A stretch of DNA of 37,930 nt, from NCBI RefSeq assembly GCF_006636215.1, contig NZ_VIFM01000091.1, positions 1 to 37,930 on the forward strand. The letters run 5' to 3'. A model generated the notes under the pieces. It made no database searches, was not told the DNA's origin, and saw only the letters and a list, made by a program, of their open reading frames with translations. Position numbers and translations under genes: made by a program. Below are positions 17,806 to 25,593 of this stretch, in pieces. Position 1 is the stretch's first letter; each line of letters opens with the position of its first letter. Source of the stretch: Myxococcus llanfairpwllgwyngyllgogerychwyrndrobwllllantysiliogogogochensis (GTDB taxonomy: Bacteria > Myxococcota > Myxococcia > Myxococcales > Myxococcaceae).

Positions 17806-17825
17806 ACCCCTCTCTCGGGAGGGGT
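17806..17825 (+). terminator. Hairpin between nagE and the porin gene
   Basis: A perfect 7-bp stem, ACCCCTC/GAGGGGT, with a 6-base loop lies in the 85-base gap, 18 bases before the porin Shine-Dalgarno. Without a U-tract it could be a partial terminator or an mRNA-stabilising element that changes expression of the two downstream genes. Confidence 0.4.
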
Positions 17826-17855
17826 GCTGGCCGTGCCTTGCCCGGAGGTTCACAC

Positions 17856-19229
17856 ATGATTCCCGGTGGCCCCTCAGTCCCGTTGTTCCTCGGTCGTTCC
17901 TCGCGTCCGCTGTTGGCCGCGCTCTGCCTGCTGTTCGCACTTCCCTCGAGCGCGCAATCCCTGGCGGACCGGCTCGACTTCTCCATGTACGGCCGCGTCG
18001 GCGTGGGCTGGGCGCCCACCAGCGGCGAGTTCATCCAGGGCAAGACGTTCAACCTCACGGGCCGCTCCGTGGGAGGACGGCTGGAGGAGGGCGACTATCT
18101 GGAGCCTTCCCTCAAGCTGCACCTGCTCAAGCCGGCCGAGGGCAGCGTGGATGCGCCCTACGCCTACGCGGTGCTGACGCCCGCGATGTGGGCCAACAAC
18201 GGCCTGTTCATCGGCCTGACGAGCAATCGCTTCAGCTCCACGCTGGCGCTGGAGTTGGGAGAGGCCTACGTCGCGGCGGGAAACATCCTGGTCCCCGGCC
18301 TGAAGTTCTGGGGCGGCGTGCGCTTCTATCGCGGCACGAACGTGTATCTGGCGGACTACTGGTACTTCAACAACCTGTCCGCGCAGGGGCTGGGAGTTCA
18401 GTACGGGCCCATCGACGTGGCGGTGCTGCTCCAGACCTCCGCCACGCTCGCGGAGTACGCGGTGGACACGGATGGCGATGGCGAGCCGGACCGCCGCCGT
18501 CAGCGCACCGTCATCGTGGGCCAGTACACGCACACCTTCCAGAGCAAGCACGCCATCCATCTGCTGACGGAGATTCACGCGCTGCCCGAGGCGGCCTCGC
18601 TCGCTCCCGCCGACGCGCGAATCCTACCGCCGGACGTGGGCGTGGTGGGAGGCGTCAAGGGGCACGTGGAGCTTGGCAACGGCAGCTTCAATGACACCTC
18701 GGTGCGCATCGGCAGCCGCATCGCCAATGGCAGCCTCGCGGGGCTTCCGACGTGGAACACGTATGGGCTGCCCGCGGCGAATGGCCGGTACTCGGGCGCG
18801 TATGGCGTGGAGGTGGTGAACCACCTGCTCTACAACGTGAACCCGCTCTTGAGCGTCAACGCCTACGGCACCCTGCACGCGGGCCGGGGCGCGAGCGGCG
18901 CGGTGACGGACCGCTATGTCGAGTACGCGCTGGGCGCGCAGAGCACGCTGTACCTCCATGACCAGTTCCACCTGGTCAACGAGGCGAGCTTCCAGGGCTT
19001 CCGCGAGGGACATCAGCGGTACGGGACGGCGCTGAAGCTGTCGCTGGTGCCCACGCTGGTGCCCACCGGCAAGCGCGACGTCTGGGCCCGGCCGCACCTG
19101 CGGCTGTTCTACACGCTGGCTGTCTACAACCAGGCGTCCGTCGACCGGCTCATCTCGCCGTACCTCCAGACGGTGGGCGGCTCCACCGTGGGCCACTACC
19201 TGGGCGCGCGCGTGGAGTGGTGGCTCTGA
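17856..19229 (+). CDS. LamB/maltoporin-type outer-membrane carbohydrate porin
   Basis: 457 residues. A signal peptide (about 1-35, ending SSAQS) is followed by 'LDFSMYGRVGVGW', an opening strand typical of LamB-like porins, then alternating amphipathic strands. The motif FYRGTNVYLADYWYFNN (about 153-169) matches the maltoporin region where E. coli LamB has a sugar-slide segment. The chain ends in ...VEWWL, with an aromatic residue near the C-terminus, as expected for BAM-dependent insertion. Length fits a LamB family member. The ATG has GGAGG 7 bases upstream. Placed between the GlcNAc permease and the hexosaminidase, it probably admits GlcNAc, chitobiose or muropeptide sugars across the outer membrane; the exact substrate is inferred from context only. 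Confidence 0.85.
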   Translation: MIPGGPSVPLFLGRSSRPLLAALCLLFALPSSAQSLADRLDFSMYGRVGVGWAPTSGEFIQGKTFNLTGRSVGGRLEEGDYLEPSLKLHLLKPAEGSVDAPYAYAVLTPAMWANNGLFIGLTSNRFSSTLALELGEAYVAAGNILVPGLKFWGGVRFYRGTNVYLADYWYFNNLSAQGLGVQYGPIDVAVLLQTSATLAEYAVDTDGDGEPDRRRQRTVIVGQYTHTFQSKHAIHLLTEIHALPEAASLAPADARILPPDVGVVGGVKGHVELGNGSFNDTSVRIGSRIANGSLAGLPTWNTYGLPAANGRYSGAYGVEVVNHLLYNVNPLLSVNAYGTLHAGRGASGAVTDRYVEYALGAQSTLYLHDQFHLVNEASFQGFREGHQRYGTALKLSLVPTLVPTGKRDVWARPHLRLFYTLAVYNQASVDRLISPYLQTVGGSTVGHYLGARVEWWL

Positions 19230-19297
19230 CCTCCCGCGCGACACCCCATCCACAGTTTCGTTTCAGGACCACGCTCGACGTGGCGAAGGGAGACCCG

Positions 19298-21997
19298 ATG
19301 AAGCGGCTCGTGTTGTGCCTCACGATGGTGACGTTGTTGCTGTCCGCGTGCCGTCGCCCGACGGAGCTGACCGTCGAGTGGCAGCCGGTGGACAACTCGG
19401 TGGGCAGTTGGAAGTTCTTCCGCTCCGAATTCACCTTGGAGAACCGGGGTGAGCGGGAGCTGGGCTCGCGGGGCTGGAAGCTCTACTTCAGCTTCGTGCG
19501 CCGCATCCTCGACGAAGGGGAGGGTGACGAGACGGGAATCCAGGCGCTCGCGGCGCAGGGCATCCGACTCTCCAGGGCCGGAGTGGCGAAGAGCGGCGAC
19601 TACTATGTGCTGGAGCCGCTGCCGGGCTTCGTACCCCTTCGCCCTGGCGGGAAGCGGAAGCTGTCGGTGCTGGCCTCCGACTGGGCCGTCCTGAAGTCCG
19701 ACGCGCCCGCCGGGTTCCACATCGTCTTCGAGGGCGGCCCGTTCGGGGCGGACCTCTCGCTCGCGGTGCCCGCCACGGTGCGTCTGGATGCGGCGGACCC
19801 GAAGCAGACGACGCGCTTCGAGGGAGACGTGCTGCCCGTTCAGACGCCGGCGCTGCGCTACGAGGAGAACCCCTCCTTCCAGTCGTTGGACTTGAAGGCG
19901 CGACTGCTGCCGACCCCGCGTCAGGTGGACGTCCGGGAGGGCGAGGTGGTGCTGCGTGGCGCGGTGGGCATTCTCCACGCGCCGGGGCTCGGAGGCGAGG
20001 CGGCCTATCTCGCCGCGTCGCTCGGAGATGTGCTCTCTGCGTCCATCACCACGCGCGAGGCCCGGGGAGACGCGGGTTCGGAGCGCATCCGCTTGAGCAT
20101 CGATTCGGCGCTCGATGTCGACGGCGATGGCGACACGGACGCGGAAGGGTACGTGCTGGAGGTCGAGGCAGAGGGCGTGTCGGTGGTGGGCTCGGACGCG
20201 GCGGGGGTGTTCTACGGCATCCAGACGCTGCGCCAGTTGGTGCCGGTGGAGGCGTACGCGGCCTCGGTGAATCCCACGAGCAGGCCCGCCGCGCTGTCGC
20301 TGCCCCGCGTGCGCATCACCGACGTGCCGGGCTTCGCCTACCGGGGCATGAGCCTGGACGTGGCACGACACTTCCAGACGAAGGAGACGGTGAAGAAGCT
20401 GCTCGACGTGCTGGCGCACTACAAGGTGAACGCGCTTCACCTGCGCCTCGCGGATGACGAGGGCTGGCGCATCGAGGTGCCCGGCATCCCCGAGCTGACC
20501 GCCTACGGCGCGCGGCGCGGCTATGACCTCCAGGAAGCCCAGATGCTGCAAATCGGTCTGGGCAGTGGCGGCGACCTGGCGCAGGGAGACGGTGTGGCCT
20601 TCAAGCCGGAGTCGCCCACCGAGGCCAACGGCGGAGTCGCGCCGCGCTACCAGGGCTTCGAGCGGGCGACGCTCAACTTCGTGGGCGCGGGCCATGGCTA
20701 CTACACCGTGAAGGACTACGAGGAGCTGCTGGCGTACGCGGCCGAGCGGCACATCGACGTGATTCCGGAAATCGACATGCCGGGGCACGCGCGGGCGGCG
20801 GTGAAGGCGATGGAGTACCGCTTCCGGAAGTACCAGGGCACGGACCCGGTGCGCGCGGCGGAGTACCGCCTGGTGGACCCGGCCGACACCTCGGTGCACA
20901 CCAGCGTGCAGGGCTACACGGACAACTTCGTCAATCCCTGCCTGGAGTCGACCTATGCCTTCCTGGCCAAGGTGGCCCAGGAGCTGAAGGCTCGCCACGA
21001 CGCGGTGCCCGGGGCGCGGCTCTTGGCCATCCACGCGGGGGGCGACGAGCTGCCGTCGCTCGCGGCGAATGTGTGGTGGCAGGGCTCGCCGGTGTGCCAG
21101 CAGAACCCGGAGACGCGTGGCCTCACGGACGTGCAGCTCTTCAACCGGTTCTTCACGCGTTGGGGCGGGCTCATCACCGCGACGGGCGCGGCGGCCACGG
21201 GTTGGGACGACATCATCCACCACGGGTTGGACCTGCCGGGCTTCATCCCCATGCCGTGGAGCAACGTGTGGGGCTGGGGGCGCGAGGACGACGCGTACCG
21301 GTATGCGAACCAGGGCTACCGCGTGATTCTGTCGCACGCGACGAACCTCTACATGGACCTGGCGTACAACAAGGACCCGGACGAGCCCGGCTATTACTGG
21401 GCCAACTTCGTCGACGAGAAGAAGACCTTCGAGTATCGGCCGTTCGATGTGTATGTGAATGGCACGGCGGACCGGATGGGCAACCCCATCGATCCGAGCG
21501 CCTGGGCGACGAAGGAGCGGCTCACCGAGGCGGGGCGCAAGAACATCCTCGGCATGCACGGGCTGCTCTTCGGGGAGAACGTCAAGACGCCGCAGGTGAT
21601 GGAGTATCTGGCGTTCCCCAAGATACTGGGCGTGGCGGAGCGCGCTTGGAACCCGGAGCTGCCCGCGCCTGACCAGATGCCCGCGCTGTGGGCTCGCTTC
21701 GCCAACAGCCTGGGACAGTCCGTGCTGCCTCGGCTGGGCGCCTATCGCCCGGTGGACGTGCGCGGCGAGCTGCCCGACAGCGTGGGGGTGAACTACCGCA
21801 TCCCCTTGCCTGGGGCTCGGCGCACGGGCGGGAAGGTGCACGCCAACGTGCGCTTCCCGGGCCTCGTCATCGAGTACTCGGTGGATGGCGGCCGGAGCTG
21901 GGCCGTCTACTCGGAGCCCGTGAGTGCCCCGGGCCGGGTGCTGCTGCGCGCTCGGGCGAGTGATGGCCGGAGCAGTCGAGAGGTCGAGCTGAACTGA
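19298..21997 (+). CDS. Beta-N-acetylhexosaminidase (GH20), lipoprotein
   Basis: 899 residues. A signal peptide with lipobox LLSAC (Cys18) predicts a lipid anchor. The mature chain has a CHB_HEX chitobiase N-terminal domain (about 25-170, ending before RLDAADPKQT), a GH20b domain (about 200-340) and the GH20 catalytic barrel from about 345 (FAYRGMSLDVARHF). The substrate-assisted catalytic pair is Asp583-Glu584 in HAGGDE, with DMPGHARA (493-500) upstream. A C-terminal Ig-like domain (from about 820) resembles that of bacterial chitobiases. It would release terminal GlcNAc from chitobiose or peptidoglycan fragments in the periplasm or on the surface, feeding NagE. The ATG has AAGGGAG upstream. 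It is the last gene of the operon, 68 bases after the porin. Confidence 0.94.
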   Translation: MKRLVLCLTMVTLLLSACRRPTELTVEWQPVDNSVGSWKFFRSEFTLENRGERELGSRGWKLYFSFVRRILDEGEGDETGIQALAAQGIRLSRAGVAKSGDYYVLEPLPGFVPLRPGGKRKLSVLASDWAVLKSDAPAGFHIVFEGGPFGADLSLAVPATVRLDAADPKQTTRFEGDVLPVQTPALRYEENPSFQSLDLKARLLPTPRQVDVREGEVVLRGAVGILHAPGLGGEAAYLAASLGDVLSASITTREARGDAGSERIRLSIDSALDVDGDGDTDAEGYVLEVEAEGVSVVGSDAAGVFYGIQTLRQLVPVEAYAASVNPTSRPAALSLPRVRITDVPGFAYRGMSLDVARHFQTKETVKKLLDVLAHYKVNALHLRLADDEGWRIEVPGIPELTAYGARRGYDLQEAQMLQIGLGSGGDLAQGDGVAFKPESPTEANGGVAPRYQGFERATLNFVGAGHGYYTVKDYEELLAYAAERHIDVIPEIDMPGHARAAVKAMEYRFRKYQGTDPVRAAEYRLVDPADTSVHTSVQGYTDNFVNPCLESTYAFLAKVAQELKARHDAVPGARLLAIHAGGDELPSLAANVWWQGSPVCQQNPETRGLTDVQLFNRFFTRWGGLITATGAAATGWDDIIHHGLDLPGFIPMPWSNVWGWGREDDAYRYANQGYRVILSHATNLYMDLAYNKDPDEPGYYWANFVDEKKTFEYRPFDVYVNGTADRMGNPIDPSAWATKERLTEAGRKNILGMHGLLFGENVKTPQVMEYLAFPKILGVAERAWNPELPAPDQMPALWARFANSLGQSVLPRLGAYRPVDVRGELPDSVGVNYRIPLPGARRTGGKVHANVRFPGLVIEYSVDGGRSWAVYSEPVSAPGRVLLRARASDGRSSREVELN

Positions 21998-22002
21998 CGG
22001 GG

Positions 22003-22046
22003 GCGGCACCCTGCTGCTTCTCCGCTTCGCGGGGTGAGGGTGCCGC
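22003..22046 (+). terminator. Terminator-like hairpin after the hexosaminidase gene
   Basis: A perfect 10-bp stem, GCGGCACCCT/AGGGTGCCGC, begins 6 bases after the stop codon. Its 24-base loop contains a smaller CCGC-TTC-GCGG hairpin. It is a strong G/C stem without a clear U-tract and probably ends the murQ-PTS-porin-hexosaminidase operon. Confidence 0.6.
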
Positions 22047-22065
22047 GTCCTCGACAGGTGACACC

Positions 22066-22089
22066 GCCCACCGGGAGCGCCGGGTGGGC
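22066..22089 (+). terminator. Second hairpin of a tandem pair
   Basis: A 7-bp stem, GCCCACC/GGTGGGC, with a 10-base loop lies 20 bases after the first hairpin and about 50 bases before the sigma-factor start. It could reinforce termination or lie in the sigma-factor leader. Confidence 0.4.
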
Positions 22090-22139
22090 CGGGCAGCGCC
22101 GGGCCCGACGCCCCTGCGCGGATGAGGCTGGGAGAGGCC

Positions 22140-22703
22140 ATGGCGACTGCCAAGCTCGGTGTGGATGAACCTCGCGTCCGGGACGCGAGCCGGGGGAATC
22201 GTGACGCGGTCGGCGCGCTCCTGACGGAGCTGTTGCCCCGGGTCCGGACGCGGGTGCGGTACCTGGTCCGCCGCGACACGGAGGTGGACGACGTGACGCA
22301 GGAGGCGCTCGTCGCCATCCTGCGCGGCCTGCGCGGCTACCGGGGCGACGGTGCCTTCGCGTCCTGGGCGGACCAGGTGGTGCGACGGGTGAGCTTCGCG
22401 GCCTCACGCAGGGCCCGCGTCGAGCGACGTCAGCGCGATGAGGCGTGTGCCCGGGACTCCGAGTCCAGCGACGAGCTGGCGAGGGAGGACTGCCTGCTGC
22501 GCCGACAGGTGGAGGGGCTCCTCGCGCAGCTCCCCGACGAGCAGCGCCGCGCCTTCGTGCTTCACCACCTTCAGGGAATGAGCGTGCCCGAGCTGGCGGA
22601 TGCGCTGGCGATTCCCTTCGAGACGGTGAGGAGTCGACTCCGGTTGGGGCGGGCCCACCTGCGCGTGCTCGTCGCCCGGCGTGGCGCTTCGCTTCAAGCC
22701 TGA
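22140..22703 (+). CDS. ECF-type RNA polymerase sigma factor
   Basis: 187 residues. Region 2 (about 20-85) includes the core-binding and -10 recognition segment 'DTEVDDVTQEALVAILRGL'; region 4 (about 130-180) has LPDEQRRAFVLHHLQGMSVPE and the helix-turn-helix ending 'FETVRSRLRLGRAHL'. There is no extra N- or C-terminal domain. ECF sigma factors redirect polymerase to a small regulon and are usually held by an anti-sigma factor, but no anti-sigma-like membrane protein lies next to this gene. ATG 22140 is chosen because GGGAG lies 5 bases upstream; an in-frame ATG at 22122 is possible. It is followed by a chitinase gene in the same direction, which may be a target. Confidence 0.9.
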   Translation: MATAKLGVDEPRVRDASRGNRDAVGALLTELLPRVRTRVRYLVRRDTEVDDVTQEALVAILRGLRGYRGDGAFASWADQVVRRVSFAASRRARVERRQRDEACARDSESSDELAREDCLLRRQVEGLLAQLPDEQRRAFVLHHLQGMSVPELADALAIPFETVRSRLRLGRAHLRVLVARRGASLQA

Positions 22704-22795
22704 GCCACCCCGGCACCTGTCGGATTCAGGACCGACGCCGCCCGCGAAGCGCGAAGAGCGGTGACCCGAACCCGCGGTGCTCGCGCTCTCAAGTC

Positions 22796-22812
22796 CGGGG
22801 CGGACCGCCCCG
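22796..22812 (+). promoter_or_regulatory. 17-bp near-perfect palindrome before the second chitinase
   Basis: Arms CGGGGCGG and CCGCCCCG flank one central A. It lies between the sigma factor and the chitinase and could be an operator or part of a terminator for the sigma gene. Confidence 0.35.
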
Positions 22813-22817
22813 ATGTC

Positions 22818-22840
22818 CGGCGCGCTGTCCTGGCGCGCCG
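22818..22840 (+). terminator. Hairpin in the sigma factor-chitinase gap
   Basis: A perfect 8-bp stem, CGGCGCGC/GCGCGCCG, with a 7-base loop ends 16 bases before the chitinase Shine-Dalgarno. It may end the sigma-factor transcript or sit in the chitinase leader; the sequence does not decide. Confidence 0.4.
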
Positions 22841-22868
22841 TCGTGCACAATCAAGCAAGGAGAACGGA

Positions 22869-25469
22869 ATGAGATTCCTTCACGGGATGCTCCTGGTCGC
22901 CACATCCATGGCCTGCCTGTCCTCGGAGCCACCCGCCGAGCCACCCGAGGGGGCCGCCAAAGCAGAGCTGGCGGTGGACTGCGCCGGGTATCCCGCCTGG
23001 AACGCGAGCACCATCTACAAGGCCGGCGACCGCGTCGTGTACCAGAACAGCCTTTATGAGGCGCTGGTCAGCATCTGGACGGCGGACCCTGTCTTCGGCA
23101 CGGCCAGCGGTTGGTACAAACTGGTGGGTGCGTGCGGTACGGGCGAGGTGGACACGCAGCCTCCGTCCAGCCCCGCGGGACTGCGCTCCACGGCCGTCAC
23201 CGCTTCCACGGTGTCGCTGGCCTGGGATGCCTCCACGGACAACGTGGGGGTCACCGGCTACGACGTGTTCGTCGCGGGAGGGGCGACTGTCGCCGCGACG
23301 GAGACCTCGGTGGTGGTGGGGGGCTTGAGCGCCAGCACCGCGTACACCTTCACCGTGAAGGCGAAAGACGCCGCCGGGAATCTCTCCGGGGTGAGCGCGG
23401 CCCTCCCGGTGACGACCTCCAACGGAGGGGGTGAGCCCGGAGGCTGCCGACCGGACGGCTTGTATCCGACGCCCGGTGTGAGCGTGCCGTATTGCCAGGT
23501 CTACGACTCGGCGGGCCGCGAGAAGATGGGCGCGGACCATCCGCGCCGACTCATCGGCTACTTCACGGGCTGGCGACACGGAAAGAATGGCCAGCCCGCG
23601 TACCTGGTCTCCCAGATTCCGTGGGGCAACCTCACGCACATCAACTACGCCTTCGCGCACGTCGATGCGCAGAACCGCGTGTCCGTGGGCGCGAACACCG
23701 CCAACAATCCCTCCACGGGGATGCAGTGGCCCGGTGTGCCCGGCGCGGAGATGGACCCCGCGTACTCCTACAAGGGCCACTTCAACCTGCTCAACAAGTA
23801 CAAGAAGCAGTACCCGAACGTGAAGACGCTGGTGTCCATCGGCGGCTGGGCGGAGTCGGGTGGTTACCTGGATGACAACGGCAACCGGGTGGCCAGCGGT
23901 GGCTTCTACACGCTGACGACGACGGCCAACAACACGGTGAACACCGCGGCCATCAACACCTTCGCGGACTCGGTGGTCGCCTTCCTGCGCACCTATGGCT
24001 TCGACGGCGCGGACATCGACTTCGAGTACGCCACGTCGATGCCCAACGCGGGCAACCCGGATGACTTCGCCATCGCCACGCCTCGGCGCGCCGGGCTGGT
24101 GCGTGGCTATGTCGCGCTGATGAAGACGCTGCGCGAGAAGCTGGACGCGGCCAGCGCGGCGGACGGGAAGTACTACCTGCTGACGGCGGCCACCACGGCT
24201 TCGGGCTGGATTCTGCGCGGCACGGACACCTACCAGGTGACGCCGTACCTGGATTTCGCCAACTTGATGACCTACGACCTGCACGGGGCCTGGAACGAGT
24301 TCGTCGGACCGAACGCCGCGCTGTACGACGACGGCAAGGACGGAGAGCTGCTGCACTGGAACGTGTACGGCACGTACGGCGGCATCGGCTACCTGAACAC
24401 CGATTGGGCCTATCACTACTTCCGGGGCGCCCTGCAGGCGGGCCGCATCAACCTGGGCGTGCCCTACTACACGCGCGGCTGGCAGAACGTCACCGGTGGC
24501 ACCAACGGCCTGTGGGGCAAGGCGCCGCTGCCGGACCAGACGAAGTGCCCGCCGGGCACCGGCTCCAGCGTCGGCTCCACGGTGCCTTGCGGCAACGGCG
24601 CGTTGGGCATCGACAACCTCTGGCACGACAAGAACTCCCTGGGCGCGGAGGTCGCCTCTGGCAGCAACCCGCTGTGGCACGCCAGGAATCTCCAGGAGGG
24701 GCGCCAGGGCTCGTACCTGATGGCGTACGGCCTGGACCCGGTGAATGACCCCACGGACCGAATCACGGGAACGTATGCACGCAACTACAGCGCGGCGCTC
24801 GCGTCGCCCTGGCTGTGGAACGCGACGAAGAAGGTGTTCCTGTCCACCGAGGACGAGGAGTCGCTCGGAGTGAAGGCCCAGTATGTGGTGGACCGGGGCA
24901 TCGGCGGACTCATGTTCTGGGAGCTGGCGGGTGACTACGCCTTCGACCCCAGTCGCGCCAACGGGCAGGGCGAGTACTTCATGGGCCACACGCTGACGCG
25001 GCTGCTGTACGAGAAGTTCAAGACGGCGACGCCGTACCGCAACGTCCGCGCGAATCAGGGCATGCCCACCGACACGCTGGATGTCACCGTGGAGCTCGTG
25101 GACTACGCGCTGGGGGATTCGAACTACCCCATCTCTCCCACGCTGCGGCTCACCAACAACTCCGGTCAGGCCATCCCCGGTGGCGCGCTGCTCCAGTTCG
25201 ACTACGGCACCTCGACGCCCGCGACGCTGGCCCAGCAGTCCGGCTGGACGCTCAGCCTGGTGCGCAGTGACCACTCGGGCTCCAACCTGGGTGGGCTGAA
25301 GGGAGACTTCCACCGGGTGCAGCTCACCGTCCCCACCTGGCAGGGCATCCCCAACGGAAGCACCGCCACCGTGAAGCTCACGTATCAGCTCCCCATCGCC
25401 AGTCCCTCCAACTACACGTTGGCCTTTGGCGGGAAGACGTATGGCCTGAAGCAGAACCACGCCCGCTGA
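22869..25469 (+). CDS. Chitinase, GH18, with CBM5/12, fibronectin III and C-terminal chitinase domain
   Basis: 866 residues. Order of parts: a signal peptide ending in SMAC (possible but non-canonical lipobox, Cys16); a CBM5/12 chitin-binding module (about 40-86, with Trp44 and 'Y-x-A-G-D-x-V-V-Y'); a fibronectin type III domain (about 97-184); then a large GH18 domain (226-720) with VSIGGW (322-327) and catalytic DGADIDFE (379-386, Glu386 as acid), MTYDLHGAW and a MFWELAGDY C-terminal strand. A final beta-domain (about 735-866) resembles the C-terminal domain of ChiA-type chitinases. Start evidence is strong: AAGGAG 6 bases before ATG. Compared with the other chitinase here, it has a larger inserted GH18 domain and a different accessory layout, so the two are not simple duplicates and may act as an endo/exo pair. 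Confidence 0.94.
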   Translation: MRFLHGMLLVATSMACLSSEPPAEPPEGAAKAELAVDCAGYPAWNASTIYKAGDRVVYQNSLYEALVSIWTADPVFGTASGWYKLVGACGTGEVDTQPPSSPAGLRSTAVTASTVSLAWDASTDNVGVTGYDVFVAGGATVAATETSVVVGGLSASTAYTFTVKAKDAAGNLSGVSAALPVTTSNGGGEPGGCRPDGLYPTPGVSVPYCQVYDSAGREKMGADHPRRLIGYFTGWRHGKNGQPAYLVSQIPWGNLTHINYAFAHVDAQNRVSVGANTANNPSTGMQWPGVPGAEMDPAYSYKGHFNLLNKYKKQYPNVKTLVSIGGWAESGGYLDDNGNRVASGGFYTLTTTANNTVNTAAINTFADSVVAFLRTYGFDGADIDFEYATSMPNAGNPDDFAIATPRRAGLVRGYVALMKTLREKLDAASAADGKYYLLTAATTASGWILRGTDTYQVTPYLDFANLMTYDLHGAWNEFVGPNAALYDDGKDGELLHWNVYGTYGGIGYLNTDWAYHYFRGALQAGRINLGVPYYTRGWQNVTGGTNGLWGKAPLPDQTKCPPGTGSSVGSTVPCGNGALGIDNLWHDKNSLGAEVASGSNPLWHARNLQEGRQGSYLMAYGLDPVNDPTDRITGTYARNYSAALASPWLWNATKKVFLSTEDEESLGVKAQYVVDRGIGGLMFWELAGDYAFDPSRANGQGEYFMGHTLTRLLYEKFKTATPYRNVRANQGMPTDTLDVTVELVDYALGDSNYPISPTLRLTNNSGQAIPGGALLQFDYGTSTPATLAQQSGWTLSLVRSDHSGSNLGGLKGDFHRVQLTVPTWQGIPNGSTATVKLTYQLPIASPSNYTLAFGGKTYGLKQNHAR

Positions 25470-25528
25470 ACGGAGCGCGCGTCCGGTCCGGGTCTCTCCG
25501 CTGGACGCTGGCCAGCGTGGGGGCGAGG

Positions 25529-25554
25529 CCCAGGGGAGGAGTAAGGCCCCTGGG
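25529..25554. terminator. Bidirectional terminator between convergent chitinase and GH2 genes
   Basis: A perfect 8-bp stem, CCCAGGGG/CCCCTGGG, encloses a 10-base loop midway between two converging genes. A 14-bp perfect palindrome, ACGCTGGCCAGCGT, lies just before it at 25505-25518. Confidence 0.6.
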
Positions 25555-25593
25555 ATTCCTCGTGGACGCGCGTCGCAAGTGGAGTGCACGCTG

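Noticed and set aside
15542-18058. An 838-residue open frame on the minus strand
   Set aside because: It covers the PTS genes, which are supported by active-site motifs; no domain or start signal is seen.
22122-22139. Earlier ATG for the sigma factor
   Set aside because: It has a weaker ribosome-binding site than ATG 22140; it is kept as an alternative only.
19196-22318. A 1040-residue open frame on the minus strand
   Set aside because: It lies opposite the GH20 gene and the sigma factor, both with clear motifs. Its translation is rich in His/Arg/Ala with no domain, typical of antisense frames in GC-rich DNA.
22851-25589. A 912-residue open frame on the minus strand
   Set aside because: It is antisense to the GH18 chitinase with intact catalytic motif and strong ribosome-binding site. 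The low-complexity product has no recognisable domain.
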